This document shows positions 19,014 to 28,990 of a DNA stretch of 64,000 nt, one piece after another. How positions within the stretch are numbered: the stretch's first letter is position 1; every line of letters begins with the position of its first letter. The notes below the pieces were generated by a model. The model worked only from the letters and a program-made list of their open reading frames with translations, had not been told where the DNA came from and did not search any database. This DNA is from Shewanella colwelliana ATCC 39565. GTDB lineage: Bacteria; Pseudomonadota; Gammaproteobacteria; Enterobacterales; Shewanellaceae. Location: NCBI RefSeq assembly GCF_000518705.1, contig NZ_JAEC01000021.1, positions 59,304-123,303 of the forward strand, written 5' to 3'. Both the position numbers and the translations under genes were made by a program.

Positions 19014-20657
19014 TTATAAGCCGCCCCATAGGGCCGCGATAGTACCTGCAACCATTGCATAGCCGAGTGCGACTGGCATGGTCTTACGAATAATCTCTGA
19101 TTCACGACCCGCCATGCCTACTACTGTAGCGGCAGCAACAACGTTCATGACGCACATCATGTTACCTGCGTTAGCACCAATACCTTGCAGTGCTAGCGCT
19201 AAAGCATGGTTCATGCCTATGTTGTCGGCCACACTGTATTGTAGACCCGAGAACATCATATTGGAGAAGGTTGCTGAGCCTGATAAGAAGGCACCAAAGA
19301 TACCCACAATCGGTGCAATCCAAGCCCATACTGCGCCCATGGAGTTTGCGAGCAGGTCGGCAAGAGCCACTGGCATAGATTGCAACCCAGCTTCGTTTGA
19401 GCCTGAATTGAGGAAGATTTTCACCATAGGCACCGAGGCACCTAAAGAGATAATGGTCGGTAGCATAGATTTACATGACACGGTGATCGATTGCTTAATC
19501 GCTGAAGATTTCATCTTAAACAGCACGAAACCTATCAGACAGACCAAAACAAAGAAGGCACCAGGGGCGTAAAGGGTAGCAAAACCAGCTTTAAGCTCTG
19601 TGCCGAGTAAACCTGTCCAGCTAATATTAAAGCTCGTCAACCAAGTTTTAAGTGGTGCTACTGTGCGTGATAGCACTAACAGCGCAGCCATAATGATGTA
19701 AGGAGTCCATGCGGCAAACTGAGAGAACTGGGCTTTAGTTTCAACAACCGCTTTCTCTTGATTGTCATTTTCAGCAAAGTCATTCCAAGGCGTTTTAGGC
19801 AGTAAGTAACCTTTTTTCGCCACAGGGATCACGAGGGCCATACCCACTAACGCACCGATCACCGATGGGAATTCTGGGCCAGCAAAGTAGTTGATTAACC
19901 AAGCGGGAATCGTAAAGGCGAAGCCCGCGAACAGGGCAAACTTCCAGATGGCCAAGCCCTCTTTAAAGGATTTGTTACGACCAAAGAAACCGGTAAGTAC
20001 CGCAACGAGCACTAATGGAATTAAAGTACCTGTGATCAGATCTATGGTGATCATGTGTAACGCAATGAACTGGGCATAGTCGGCGAAGTTACCACCGTGC
20101 TGAGCAATCTGCTCTGATGCCATGCTCACACCACCTTGCATCAAGCCTTGTTCCATACCAAATAGAACCGGTAAGCCTATAGCGCCGAATGATACGCTGG
20201 TAGAGTCGGCGATAAGTGCTACAACCGCAGCTGCAATAGGTGGTACACCTAACAGCACTAGCAGTGGTGCGCCAATGGCGGCGGGTGTACCAAAGCCTGC
20301 AGAGCCTTCGATAAAGGATCCAAATAGCCAGCAGATGATGACCACCTGTACTCGCGCGTCACCACTAATATTGGTAAAGCCTGCCCGAATAGTGTCCATT
20401 GCACCGGAATACTTAAGGGTATTAAGTAAGAATACTGCACCAAAGATAATGGTCAGTGGTGTTAAGGCCGATAGCAAACCTTCCACCACTGAGGCCGCTA
20501 AGATGGTGGTATCCATCTGCCAGATAAACACCGCAGCAAGACCGGTTACCACCATAGAGATGGGCATGGCACGCGAAGCTGGCATTCGTAAAAGTACCAA
20601 AAAGAGCATCACGCTGATTACTGGCGTTAAGCTGGCGAGTAGTTGAAGTAGGGTCAT
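19014..20657 (-). CDS. lldP: Lactate permease
   Basis: This is a large inner-membrane lactate/proton symporter. The product has 547 residues and about a dozen membrane segments. Family landmarks are [42 protein letters not shown] and [22 protein letters not shown] 20657 follows an AGAGG site. It is the first gene of lldP-dld. The long upstream region carries a perfect palindrome and a CRP-like site, which fits control by lactate or respiratory state. Confidence 0.95.
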   Translation of the reverse strand: MTLLQLLASLTPVISVMLFLVLLRMPASRAMPISMVVTGLAAVFIWQMDTTILAASVVEGLLSALTPLTIIFGAVFLLNTLKYSGAMDTIRAGFTNISGDARVQVVIICWLFGSFIEGSAGFGTPAAIGAPLLVLLGVPPIAAAVVALIADSTSVSFGAIGLPVLFGMEQGLMQGGVSMASEQIAQHGGNFADYAQFIALHMITIDLITGTLIPLVLVAVLTGFFGRNKSFKEGLAIWKFALFAGFAFTIPAWLINYFAGPEFPSVIGALVGMALVIPVAKKGYLLPKTPWNDFAENDNQEKAVVETKAQFSQFAAWTPYIIMAALLVLSRTVAPLKTWLTSFNISWTGLLGTELKAGFATLYAPGAFFVLVCLIGFVLFKMKSSAIKQSITVSCKSMLPTIISLGASVPMVKIFLNSGSNEAGLQSMPVALADLLANSMGAVWAWIAPIVGIFGAFLSGSATFSNMMFSGLQYSVADNIGMNHALALALQGIGANAGNMMCVMNVVAAATVVGMAGRESEIIRKTMPVALGYAMVAGTIAALWGGL

Positions 20658-20804
20658 AATTGCCTCTTACTGTCTTTACTTTAATATTTCTAGTTATGGT
20701 TGGCGCTGAGTCGTTTGAAACAGTGCTGCGATGTTATTGCTTAGTGGTAAATTTTTTTGACCAACTAAGTCGTGATGCGTACTAAACGCTAATTCACGTA
20801 AAGC

Positions 20805-20826
20805 CAATATGATCTAGATCATATTG
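20805..20826. promoter_or_regulatory. 22-bp perfect palindrome upstream of lldP (candidate operator)
   Basis: The left arm CAATATGATCT is followed directly by its exact reverse complement AGATCATATTG. The centre is TGAT-CTAG-ATCA, which fits the core of FNR/EtrA sites (TTGAT-N4-ATCAA), although the outermost T/A pair differs. A symmetrical site for a lactate-responsive repressor is equally possible. It lies about 150 bp upstream of the lldP ATG. Confidence 0.6.
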
Positions 20827-20888
20827 TATCTAATATGTGAGGTGGGGTTAGATGGCTGTGACGTTAGTCTGAAGTGATTAAATGGTTT

Positions 20889-20904
20889 TGTGACGCGCGT
20901 CACG
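20889..20904. promoter_or_regulatory. CRP-like binding site upstream of lldP
   Basis: TGTGACGCGCGTCACG matches the CRP consensus TGTGA-N6-TCACA at nine of ten defined positions. It lies 232 bp upstream of the lldP ATG and 62 bp from the palindrome. CRP control of lactate use is well known in Shewanella and enterics; use of this exact site is inferred. Confidence 0.6.
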
Positions 20905-21298
20905 CGACAAGGGGCTGGTATATAACAAAACAGTAGTGAGTTAGCATTTTTTAGCAAAAAACGATGATTTTAATGACGTATTTACTCTAAGTTTTGCTGT
21001 TTTTTGCAAAAATCTGATCTGATAATTTCATTTCTGAATTAAAAAATGTAATGACTAAATAATTGTCAATGTGATGTAGATCGCCTTGTTACTGGGTTGT
21101 GCTTTCTTTGAATTGGTAAGATCAATTTAACCTTCAATAAAATAGACCTTTATTACTCAGCGCTATTTTAGCCGTTGTGATTATGTTAAGCCTTATAGGG
21201 CCTAACTGATCTTGCTCACAATTCAATTTTGGTGGTTTATTTCTATTTGATGGCCACTATCGACGCATTTTAAATGTACGTCAGTACTACTTAATACG

Positions 21299-21341
21299 TT
21301 AAAAAATAACACATTAAGCGGCAGTGTGTCGCTTAATGTGT
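21299..21341 (-). terminator. Rho-independent terminator after panC
   Basis: A 12-bp perfect stem, ACACATTAAGCG (21309-21320) with CGCTTAATGTGT (21330-21341), is followed on the minus strand by TTATTTTTTAA. It lies just after the panC stop and ends the pan transcript. Confidence 0.88.
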
Positions 21342-21349
21342 GCTAAAAG

Positions 21350-22198
21350 TTATTCTCGGTTAAAGCAAAGGTTATCAATTAGGCGGGTATTCCCCATATA
21401 TGCCGCGGCAAGGATCACCAGGTGCTGGTGGTCAGTACTGACTGGGTCTAAGGTATCGGCACAGCGTACGGCAAGATAATCGGGCTTAAATCCAGCGGCA
21501 GCCAGCTGCTGAGTTGCGATTGAAATAGCCTCTTCAATCATTCCGTCTGACTGAATGGCACTAGCCATTTTATCCATGGTCTGCTTAAGCACTGCTGCAG
21601 CGCTTTTTTGCTCGTTACTGAGATAGCCATTTCGTGAGCTCATCGCAAGGCCTGAAGCCTCTCTGATGGTCTCAACGCCCACTATCTCGATTGGCATAGA
21701 GAGGTCGTCAACCATGGTTTTGATCACCATAAGTTGTTGGAAGTCTTTTTTACCAAATAACGCGATATCCGGCTGGACGATATTAAACAGTTTGCACACT
21801 ATGGTCGCGACACCGCGAAAATGCCCAGGGCGACTCGCCCCACACAGTTCGTCTGAGATAGCCGGCACCTCAACAAAGCTCTGTTTGTCCATCCCTTTGG
21901 GGTAAATGATCGCTGGCGTTGGGGTAAAGAGTAACTCAGCACCTGCATCAATGAGGGCAGCCTTATCGGCGTCTAATGTGCGTGGATAAGCGTCTAGATC
22001 TTCATTAACGCCAAATTGCATTGGGTTGACAAAGATTGACACCACAACGTGATCGGCGCGTTTAACGGCTTCTTTTACTAAGGTGATGTGACCTAAGTGC
22101 AGGTTTCCCATGGTCGGCACAAAGGCGACGGTTTCACCTTGACGTTTCCAAAGGCGAACTTGCTCACGGATGTGAGCGATATCTTGAGTAGTAAACAT
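21350..22198 (-). CDS. panC: Pantothenate synthetase
   Basis: The enzyme condenses pantoate and beta-alanine with ATP, the last step of pantothenate synthesis. The product has 282 residues. The HIGH-type motif lies in [15 protein letters not shown], and the other family landmarks are [37 protein letters not shown] and [10 protein letters not shown]. It follows panB by 32 bp on the same strand. Length and motifs are normal. Confidence 0.96.
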   Translation of the reverse strand: MFTTQDIAHIREQVRLWKRQGETVAFVPTMGNLHLGHITLVKEAVKRADHVVVSIFVNPMQFGVNEDLDAYPRTLDADKAALIDAGAELLFTPTPAIIYPKGMDKQSFVEVPAISDELCGASRPGHFRGVATIVCKLFNIVQPDIALFGKKDFQQLMVIKTMVDDLSMPIEIVGVETIREASGLAMSSRNGYLSNEQKSAAAVLKQTMDKMASAIQSDGMIEEAISIATQQLAAAGFKPDYLAVRCADTLDPVSTDHQHLVILAAAYMGNTRLIDNLCFNRE

Positions 22199-22230
22199 GG
22201 TTATAACGACCTTTTTAACAGCTCTTAGGA

Positions 22231-23025
22231 TTAGCTAAACGTATGTTCGCTGCTTGGGAAGATTCCTTTATCCACCTCTTCGATATAGGCGCGAATGGCG
22301 CTGCGTATCTCACCAGTTTGGGCAAGGTAGTTTTTCGAAAAGCGTGGAATGTAGCCGCTAGAGATGCCTAATACATCGTGCATGACTAAGATCTGGCCAT
22401 CGGTGTCAGCGCCAGCACCGATTCCGATTACTGGGATAGTGAGTGCTTCGGTGATGGTTTTAGCCAGTGCGACTGGAATGCACTCAACCACTAATAGCTG
22501 CGCGCCAGCGGCTTCTAATGCTTTGGCTTCATTTAAAATACGCTGGGCGTTGTCGGCATCACGACCTTGTACTTTGAAACCACCAAAAACATGCACCGAT
22601 TGCGGTGTAAGGCCGAGATGGGCGCACACAGGTATCCCGCGTTCGGTCAGCTTAGTCACAGTGTCGAGTAGCCAATGTCCACCTTCGACTTTAACCATGT
22701 TGGCCCCCGCTTGCATCAGCGTCGTGGCGTTGGTCATGGCTTGTTCTGGTGTGGCATAACTCATAAAGGGCATATCGGCTATCAGTAGCGCCCGCTTAAT
22801 ACCGCGACGCACGCAACGCGTATGGTAAGCGATATCGTCAATGGTTACAGGTAAGGTGTCATCATGGCCTTGGAGTACCATCCCCATCGAGTCGCCAACA
22901 AGTAGGACATCGATACCTTCACTATCGAACGCGCCCGCAAAACTGGCGTCATAGGCGGTGAGTGAAGTGAACTTTTTTCCTTCCTGCTTAAATTTAAGCA
23001 GGGTAGAGCTGGTTATCTTGGACAT
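22231..23025 (-). CDS. panB: 3-methyl-2-oxobutanoate hydroxymethyltransferase
   Basis: PanB adds the hydroxymethyl group to ketoisovalerate, giving ketopantoate. The product has 264 residues. Landmarks include [66 protein letters not shown] and [18 protein letters not shown]. It heads the panB-panC pair. Confidence 0.96.
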   Translation of the reverse strand: MSKITSSTLLKFKQEGKKFTSLTAYDASFAGAFDSEGIDVLLVGDSMGMVLQGHDDTLPVTIDDIAYHTRCVRRGIKRALLIADMPFMSYATPEQAMTNATTLMQAGANMVKVEGGHWLLDTVTKLTERGIPVCAHLGLTPQSVHVFGGFKVQGRDADNAQRILNEAKALEAAGAQLLVVECIPVALAKTITEALTIPVIGIGAGADTDGQILVMHDVLGISSGYIPRFSKNYLAQTGEIRSAIRAYIEEVDKGIFPSSEHTFS

Positions 23026-23103
23026 AATGGTGGTCTTAAATCAATTTATAAAAAGGAACTCGGTACACACTAGTGTGCTTTATATGCTAACTGGGCGCCA
23101 AGT

Positions 23104-23592
23104 TCAATGATCTGGGCCGAGTTGTTGCAATTGCATCGCCAGCTCATTGTTAATTAGGCTCGCTAATGGCGTCCCGCAAGGAAGGATTAATGCCGGTGCA
23201 ATATCTGCAAGTGGGATCAGCACAAAACTGCGTTGTTTCATGCCGTAATGTGGAACGGTTAATCTTGGCTGGTTTATCGTTTGATTACCGTAAAGCAGCA
23301 GATCGAGATCTAAGGTTCTGGCGCCCCAGCGGATATTGCGTACGCGGCCTTGCTGGTGCTCAATCCCTTGCAGTGCATCGAGTAGTGGGATGGGGGCAAG
23401 GTCGCAATGAAATGATGCAACAGCATTAACATAGTCGGGTTGTTCAACTTCACCCATAGGAGCGCTGCGATAATAGGGGGAGACGTTGATAATGCCATCG
23501 CTGGCGATCAGCTTGAGCGCTTTAATCGCATCATCAAGTTGAGCAGCTGGGGACTCAAGGTTAGCCCCCAATGCGACGTAGACATAGGTCAT
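23104..23592 (-). CDS. folK: 2-amino-4-hydroxy-6-hydroxymethyldihydropteridine diphosphokinase
   Basis: The enzyme pyrophosphorylates the pterin in folate synthesis. The product has 162 residues. The signature YVALGANLESPAAQLDDA opens the protein, and the pterin/Mg motif RWGARTLDLDLLLYG is intact. Its ATG overlaps the pcnB stop by one base (TAATG), so the two are coupled, an arrangement also seen in E. coli. Confidence 0.95.
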   Translation of the reverse strand: MTYVYVALGANLESPAAQLDDAIKALKLIASDGIINVSPYYRSAPMGEVEQPDYVNAVASFHCDLAPIPLLDALQGIEHQQGRVRNIRWGARTLDLDLLLYGNQTINQPRLTVPHYGMKQRSFVLIPLADIAPALILPCGTPLASLINNELAMQLQQLGPDH

Positions 23593-24983
23593 TATTCTGC
23601 TGGCTTGCTGGTTTTCTTTGGGCTGCGACGACGGCTATTACTGCGATTACGATTGCCTTTGCCCTTGCTGCCACTGCGTGCGATGACACTGCGTTGTTCT
23701 TCACTGCCTTCAACGAAGCTTTTCCACCATGCGGCAGACTTGGCCACATTGCCACCTTCGGCTTCTGCGCGCAGTAGCAAGAGGTCATAAGCGGCTCGGA
23801 ATTTAGGGTGCTCGATAAACTTAAAGGCGCGGGTGCCCTGATTACGGTCAAAGCGCAGTTGTAGTTGCCAGATATCTTTAGCCGGTGTGCTAAAGCGACG
23901 AGGGATGCTGATGGTTTGGCATTGCTGCTCCATCACATCGCCCATGGCAGCGTAAAAGGCATCATATAAGCTTAAGCCGCTTTCCAGTGCGATATCGTCG
24001 GCTCGCTGACTCAAGGGGTACCACAACATTGCCGCGTAGAAAAATGCAGGAGTAACAGACTTCTCTGCGTTTACTCGCTCATCTGTATTACGCATAATGG
24101 CGTTGGCCATCTTGGCAACAGGATCTTTAGGATCATCCTTTAATAAGGTTTCAATTAATGGGAATAGCGGCTCAAACAGGCCGAATTCACGCATCATGGT
24201 GAAATTGTTTTGTGCTTGACCGTTGAAGAAGAGTTTCAATATCTCTTCATACATGCGTGCTGCGGGAATATCTTTAAGCAGCGGCGCCAGCTCATAGATA
24301 GGTTCTGACGCGCCTTTATCTATGCTCATGCCCAGTTTTGTGGCAAAGCGCACGGCTCGAAGCATACGCACAGGATCTTCACGATAGCGCTTCTGTGGAT
24401 CGCCAATCAGGCGCAGAGTGCGCGACTCAAGATCTTGTAAGCCGCCGCCATAACTGTGGATAGAGAAGTCACTGATATCGTAATAGAGTGCATTAACCGT
24501 AAAGTCACGGCGTTCTGCATCTTCATCAATGGTGCCATAAACATTATCACGCAGCAGACGACCTTCAGCGTTGGTCTTAGAAATCTTTTCACCGCTATCA
24601 ACATGGTGACCGCGTAAGGTGGCCACTTCAATGACATCACGACCGAAAACGATATGCGCCAGACGGAATCTACGGCCCACAAGGCGACAGTTACGGAACA
24701 GCTTTTTGATCTCTTCGGGAGTGGCGTTAGTCACCACATCGAAATCTTTAGGTTCGAGGCCTAATAAAATATCGCGTACACCGCCGCCAACAAGGTAGGC
24801 CTTAAAGCCCGCTTTGTGCAGTCTATAGAGTACTTTTATAGCGTTTTCGCTAATCTGCTTACGAGAGATAGCGTGATGTTTGCGCGCTACAACTTCCAAG
24901 CTTAGTCCCGCTTGTGTGGTTTCTGTGTTGTTTTGATTGTCGTCAAAAAGCTGCTTACAGAATTGACTAATACGGCGAAAAAT
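23592..24983 (-). CDS. pcnB: Poly(A) polymerase I, probable AUU start
   Basis: PcnB adds poly(A) tails that speed RNA decay. I place the start at an ATT codon at 24981-24983: the protein then begins (M)FRRISQFCKQLFDD, which aligns with the E. coli N-terminus MFTRVANFCRKVLS, itself known to be translated from AUU. A GAGGT site lies five bases upstream. This gives 463 residues, close to 465 in E. coli; the ATG reading at 25088 adds 35 residues with no family match. The nucleotidyltransferase core is LVGGGVRDILLGLEPKDFDVV, followed by RRDFTVNALYYD and a basic C-terminal tail (KGKGNRNRSNSRRRSPKK). Confidence 0.9.
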   Translation of the reverse strand: MFRRISQFCKQLFDDNQNNTETTQAGLSLEVVARKHHAISRKQISENAIKVLYRLHKAGFKAYLVGGGVRDILLGLEPKDFDVVTNATPEEIKKLFRNCRLVGRRFRLAHIVFGRDVIEVATLRGHHVDSGEKISKTNAEGRLLRDNVYGTIDEDAERRDFTVNALYYDISDFSIHSYGGGLQDLESRTLRLIGDPQKRYREDPVRMLRAVRFATKLGMSIDKGASEPIYELAPLLKDIPAARMYEEILKLFFNGQAQNNFTMMREFGLFEPLFPLIETLLKDDPKDPVAKMANAIMRNTDERVNAEKSVTPAFFYAAMLWYPLSQRADDIALESGLSLYDAFYAAMGDVMEQQCQTISIPRRFSTPAKDIWQLQLRFDRNQGTRAFKFIEHPKFRAAYDLLLLRAEAEGGNVAKSAAWWKSFVEGSEEQRSVIARSGSKGKGNRNRSNSRRRSPKKTSKPAE

Positions 24984-24993
24984 AGGACACCTC
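24981..24993 (-). promoter_or_regulatory. Ribosome site and AUU start codon of pcnB
   Basis: On the minus strand GAGGT (24989-24993), five spacer bases (GTCCT) and ATT (24981-24983) form a normal initiation window with a rare start codon. AUU starts are subject to IF3 discrimination and keep expression low, which is the established case for E. coli pcnB. Confidence 0.75.
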
Positions 24994-25133
24994 GAACATG
25001 GATCTAAAGTTAGCGATAAAATAAGGCCGCTATCATAACTCAAATACAGCTTAAAGAGTATACCCTCAGGGAAGCGGTTAGCTGCCAATGATCACGGCGC
25101 GAGTGTCATAGGCAGCGATGATTGCCCTTAACG

Positions 25134-26000
25134 TTACAGGACAATCTCCTGCTGTTTAGGTATAGCGTGTAGCGTAAATTGGCTGATAGCTTGAGTGAGC
25201 ATAGTGCGCGGATCATCGATATCGACACTAGGTTGACCTAAAAAGGCCAGCGCAGATTGGATACTTTGCTGTGGCGCCTTACTGTCTATGGCTGGCGCAT
25301 GGTTTTGCTTTGACAGTTTTAGCCCAGGCTCAGCGCAAACGAGTGGCAGATGTAACCATTGAGGGCTGGTGAGTGAAAACTGATTGAACAATGTTGCTTG
25401 GCGCGCACTCGAGGTCAGTAGATCACAGCCTCGAACGACTTCGGTGATCCCTTGATAAGCATCATCCATGACGACCGCAAGCTGATACGCATAGAGACCA
25501 TCTCGGCGTTTAATAATAAAATCTTCGCTGGCAAAATCGGCATCGACATCGATCTCTCCCATTAATTGATCAGTAAACTGGCATACGGGACTGGTGTTGC
25601 GGATTCGAATAGCGCCTTGGTTTAGTGGTGGGTGTAGCTGGCCGCAGCGACCATCATAATGGCCACCCATAGTTTGGATTAATTTGCGGGTACATTGGCA
25701 ATAATAAGCGTCATTCTGACTCAGTAACTGTTGCAGCTGCATCTCATAGGCGTCGAGCCGACTGCTTTGGTAAAGCTCTGTGTCATCCCAATGCAAGCCG
25801 TAGGCGTCTAAAGTACTTAAGATGTGGCTACTGGCACCGGCAATTTCACGAGGAGGATCGATATCTTCGATTCTGACTAGCCATTTTCCCTTTTGAGCAC
25901 GTGCTCGCAGGTAACTGCCAAGGGCAGCAATCAGTGATCCGAAATGGAGTGGCCCCGAGGGTGAAGGAGCGAAACGACCGATATAGGCTTTAGAGTGCAC
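25134..26000 (-). CDS. gluQ: Glutamyl-Q tRNA(Asp) synthetase
   Basis: This truncated glutamyl-tRNA synthetase paralogue glutamylates queuosine in the anticodon of tRNA-Asp. The product has 288 residues with no anticodon-binding domain. The class I site is GRFAPSPSGPLHFGSLIAALG, the Zn ligand region is CQCTRKLI with a following Cys, and the KMSKS-like loop is LKLSKQNHA. The gene lies downstream of dksA, as in E. coli, but is separated from it by a terminator. Confidence 0.93.
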   Translation of the reverse strand: MHSKAYIGRFAPSPSGPLHFGSLIAALGSYLRARAQKGKWLVRIEDIDPPREIAGASSHILSTLDAYGLHWDDTELYQSSRLDAYEMQLQQLLSQNDAYYCQCTRKLIQTMGGHYDGRCGQLHPPLNQGAIRIRNTSPVCQFTDQLMGEIDVDADFASEDFIIKRRDGLYAYQLAVVMDDAYQGITEVVRGCDLLTSSARQATLFNQFSLTSPQWLHLPLVCAEPGLKLSKQNHAPAIDSKAPQQSIQSALAFLGQPSVDIDDPRTMLTQAISQFTLHAIPKQQEIVL

Positions 26001-26028
26001 GTTGCAGCCTTTGCAAGAAGCAGATACT

Positions 26029-26053
26029 AAAAAGCGGGGATAATCCCCGCTTT
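26029..26053 (-). terminator. Rho-independent terminator after dksA
   Basis: A 10-bp stem, AAAGCGGGGA (26031-26040) with TCCCCGCTTT (26044-26053), has a three-base loop, and TTTTTAG follows on the minus strand. It lies between dksA and gluQ, so gluQ depends on read-through or its own promoter. Confidence 0.88.
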
Positions 26054-26068
26054 CATTAAAAAGTCAGA

Positions 26069-26512
26069 TTAACCAGCCATCTGCTTTTCTTTAATCTCAG
26101 CAAGTGTCTTACAGTCGATACACTGATCGGCAGTAGGACGGGCTTCGAGACGGCGAATACCAATTTCGATACCGCACGAGTCACAGAAACCGAAATCATC
26201 ATCTTCAATTTTCTGTAGCGTTTTTTCAATCTTCTTGATCAGTTTACGCTCTCTGTCACGGGCACGAAGTTCTAAGCTGAACTCCTCTTCCTGCGCAGCG
26301 CGATCCACTGGATCGGGAAAGTTTGCCGCTTCATCTTGCATATGACTAAGAGTGCGGTCTACTTCTTCGCGAAGTTGGTTGCGCCATGCATCGAGAATCT
26401 TTCTGAAATGACCAAGTTGATTGTCATTCATATACTCCTCGCCAGGTTTCCCCTGGTAAGGATCTACACCTGCGATAGCGAGCACGCCAAGTTTTTTAGT
26501 GCCTTCAGGCAT
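26069..26512 (-). CDS. dksA: RNA polymerase-binding transcription factor DksA
   Basis: DksA enters the RNA polymerase secondary channel and, with ppGpp, mediates the stringent response. I start at ATG 26512 ([15 protein letters not shown]) after AGGAGAT, giving 147 residues. The coiled-coil tip region ([20 protein letters not shown]) carries the DxxDxA-type acidic tip, and the Zn finger is [18 protein letters not shown] with CIDC. Length and motifs are normal. An inverted repeat sits 59 bp upstream. Confidence 0.96.
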   Translation of the reverse strand: MPEGTKKLGVLAIAGVDPYQGKPGEEYMNDNQLGHFRKILDAWRNQLREEVDRTLSHMQDEAANFPDPVDRAAQEEEFSLELRARDRERKLIKKIEKTLQKIEDDDFGFCDSCGIEIGIRRLEARPTADQCIDCKTLAEIKEKQMAG

Positions 26513-26570
26513 AACGCATCTCCTGTTAATCATTTGCGTTGTAGGGCGTCTTTCATTAAAGGCCGATATC

Positions 26571-26589
26571 TATATCAGAAACTGATATA
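26571..26589. repeat. Inverted repeat upstream of dksA
   Basis: TATATCAG (26571-26578) and CTGATATA (26582-26589) form perfect 8-bp arms around AAA, 59 bp before the dksA ATG. It could be a regulator site or a leader hairpin; no factor is suggested by the sequence. Confidence 0.5.
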
Positions 26590-26671
26590 CCACGCAAATT
26601 TTTTATGTTGCCATCTCTTTATCTTTTGACTATGTCCTCTATTTAGCATTAATTCAACTTTTACTCGCCTT

Positions 26672-27376
26672 TTAGAGTTTGACAGGACAGGATTTAGCCA
26701 AGAAAGCACTGTTTGGTGATAGTTGCGCACGATAAGCCAAGATTTCTACGCCAGCTTGAGCTGCCTGTTGGAGTAAGTTGGCATAGTCAGGGTCGATGTG
26801 ACGGGCCGCTGTGACCGAAGTAATGCCGCTGTGTTGCACCACAAATAATAGTACCGCTCTGTGGCCTAAACGCACCATCTCCATTAGCTCTCGTAAGTGC
26901 TTTTGGCCGCGAGTCGTCACGGCATCAGGAAAGTAACCTTGACCCTCTTCGAGCAGAGTGCAACTTTTGACTTCAATATAGCAATTCGGTCTATGCTCAT
27001 CTTCAAGAAGTAGATCGATACGACTATTTTCACTGCCGTATTTAACTTCGCGACGCAGTGATGCATATCCGCTTAACTCGCTAATCACCCCTTGAGCGAT
27101 CCCTTCGGCGGCTAACTCGTTTGCACGGCCCGTATTGATGCCAATAATGTCTCCTACATCATTATGGGCTTGTTCCCAAGTATTGGGGTACTTACGTTTG
27201 GGATTGTCTGAGGTGGAATACCAGACTTTTTCACCCGGAAAGAGGCAGTGACGCATCGACCCTGTATTAGGGCAATGAATGGTGATTTGTGAGCCGTCGG
27301 GCAATTGGATATCAGCAAGAAAACGTTTATAGCGTTTGATTAAGGTGCCTTGTTCAAATTTGGGATCAAAAAGCAT
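26672..27376 (-). CDS. sfsA: SfsA family DNA/RNA nuclease-like protein
   Basis: The product has 234 residues and aligns with SfsA by its opening [18 protein letters not shown] and by [21 protein letters not shown]. The nuclease-like core is [19 protein letters not shown] followed by [12 protein letters not shown], with the D...ExK arrangement. SfsA was first described as a sugar-fermentation stimulator; its fold suggests a nuclease or nucleic-acid-binding role. The gene lies next to dksA, as in many gammaproteobacteria. Confidence 0.93.
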   Translation of the reverse strand: MLFDPKFEQGTLIKRYKRFLADIQLPDGSQITIHCPNTGSMRHCLFPGEKVWYSTSDNPKRKYPNTWEQAHNDVGDIIGINTGRANELAAEGIAQGVISELSGYASLRREVKYGSENSRIDLLLEDEHRPNCYIEVKSCTLLEEGQGYFPDAVTTRGQKHLRELMEMVRLGHRAVLLFVVQHSGITSVTAARHIDPDYANLLQQAAQAGVEILAYRAQLSPNSAFLAKSCPVKL

Positions 27377-27642
27377 ACTAAAAAATCATCAAATAAGCGG
27401 TGGCAGCAGGTTAGCAGAAAGTACGGAGTGAGCCTATTGGCGGATCAGGTTTTATCCTGATTAAGGTTTGGGGTTATACTTGGGCGCAAAAATGAAGACT
27501 CGATAATAATGCCTGTCAGATTAGCGCAAACAAATAGGGCGTTAGCAAGTGTAAGAAATCATGCTAATGATGACCTCGTGAGCTCTGTTTTTGCCATGAC
27601 AAAATCTGATTAAGATAATTGCTGTCCAAACAAGGAATCGAT

Positions 27643-28920
27643 ATGAGCCACGCGATGAAGATTATTCTGACCAATGATGCACCTGCCGCCCACTGGGGAA
27701 AAGCCGATGTGACTTTTGAGCAGGGGCAAGCCTATATTCACCTGCAAGCCGGTGATCATTTGCGCCAAGTGCAACAGGCCGCCCGTAAACTCCGCAGCCA
27801 AGGGCTTTCACAGGTTGCATTGTGTGGTGAACATTGGGAGTTACACACTCAATGGGCGTTTGCTCAAGGTTTCGCCACGGCAAAAGGTGCTGGTGAGATT
27901 CAATGGACAGGCGATGAGAGTATGCAGAAGTTGTTGACTGACCGCCTAGCCAGTGCCAGCTTTGCACGCCAACAAATTAATGAAACCCCAGAGAATTTAG
28001 CGCCGGTAACATTAGCTTCTCAATCGGCTAAATGGTTGGCTGAAATCGGTGGCGATAAGGTGAGCTATCGTATTATTGAGGGCGAAGAGTTACTGCAACA
28101 GAAATGGATTGGTATTCATGCAGTCGGTCGCGGCAGTGAGCGTCCTCCAGCGATGTTAGAGCTTGATTACAATCCTTTGGGTGAAGACGCGCCAGTTTCT
28201 GTGGCCTTGGTCGGTAAAGGAATCACCTTTGACTCGGGCGGCTATAGCATTAAAGCGTCTGAAGGAATGTTGGGAATGAAGTGCGATATGGGCGGTGCAG
28301 CCACCGTTACTGCAGCACTTGGTTTAGCTATCAAATCAGGCTTAAACAAGCGTGTAAAACTCTTTTTGTGCTGTGCTGAAAACCTAATTAGTGGCCATGC
28401 TTACAAGCTGGGCGATATATTGACCTATAAAAATGGTGTGTCGGTGGAAGTGGTTAATACCGATGCGGAAGGGCGTTTAGTACTGGCCGATGGTCTGCAA
28501 GCCGCGTCGGAAACCGGGGCACCATTAATCATCGATGCGGCAACGTTAACTGGCGCAGCCTTGATGGCCGTTGGCACCAACTATAACGCCATTTTCTCTC
28601 CAAGCAGCGAATTACTGGCGCGCACTCAAGCTAAAGCCGCAAGTGTGGCGGAGCGTGTGTGGCCGTTACCGTTAGATCCTTGGCATAAAGAGATGTGTCC
28701 ATCACCGTATGCCGATACCGCAAATAGTCGCCCAGTGAAAGGAGGCGGCGCTGGTGGAGCCTCTAACGCGGCAGGGTTCTTGTGGCACTTTGTGTCACCT
28801 GATGCACAGTGGCTGCATGTGGATTTAGCCGCGGCATTTGCTGACAGTGCTAATGGACTTTGGGCCGCCGGTGCAACCACTCACGGTGTATTGACGGTAG
28901 CTGCACTATTGGAAGACTAA
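27643..28920 (+). CDS. pepB: M17 leucyl aminopeptidase family, PepB-like
   Basis: This is a cytosolic metallo-aminopeptidase that forms hexamers. I start at ATG 27643 (MSHAMKIILTN) after AAGGA, giving 425 residues, near the length of E. coli PepB (427). The metal and active-site motifs are VGKGITFDSGGYSIK, GMKCDMGGAATV and the signature NTDAEGRLVLADGL; C-terminal GGGAGGASNAAGFL is also typical. PepA is longer, so PepB is the better name, but the substrate range is inferred. Confidence 0.85.
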   Translation: MSHAMKIILTNDAPAAHWGKADVTFEQGQAYIHLQAGDHLRQVQQAARKLRSQGLSQVALCGEHWELHTQWAFAQGFATAKGAGEIQWTGDESMQKLLTDRLASASFARQQINETPENLAPVTLASQSAKWLAEIGGDKVSYRIIEGEELLQQKWIGIHAVGRGSERPPAMLELDYNPLGEDAPVSVALVGKGITFDSGGYSIKASEGMLGMKCDMGGAATVTAALGLAIKSGLNKRVKLFLCCAENLISGHAYKLGDILTYKNGVSVEVVNTDAEGRLVLADGLQAASETGAPLIIDAATLTGAALMAVGTNYNAIFSPSSELLARTQAKAASVAERVWPLPLDPWHKEMCPSPYADTANSRPVKGGGAGGASNAAGFLWHFVSPDAQWLHVDLAAAFADSANGLWAAGATTHGVLTVAALLED

Positions 28921-28953
28921 GCGTCTTAATGACTTAACTCTATCGAATACTTA

Positions 28954-28983
28954 AAGCGGTCTCATCATGAGGCCGCTTTTTTA
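28954..28983 (+). terminator. Rho-independent terminator after pepB
   Basis: The stem AAGCGGTCTCA / TGAGGCCGCTT contains one G-T pair around TCA and is followed by a T run (TTTTTTA). It lies between pepB and the convergent thpR gene. Confidence 0.8.
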
Positions 28984-28990
28984 TCTACGC

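Larger units (their letters stand above)
20658..21349. other. Long regulatory region upstream of lldP
   Basis: Nearly 700 bp separate lldP from panC. No gene is supported. The region contains a 22-bp palindrome (20805-20826), a CRP-like site (20889-20904), a further TGTGATGTAGATCG half-site near 21070, repeated TTTTTGCAAAAA-like tracts near 20948-21012, and the panC terminator at the far end. Confidence 0.55.

Noticed and set aside
24984..25088. Longer pcnB reading from ATG 25088
   Set aside because: The extra 35 residues do not match PcnB, while the ATT start reproduces the family N-terminus and has a ribosome site.
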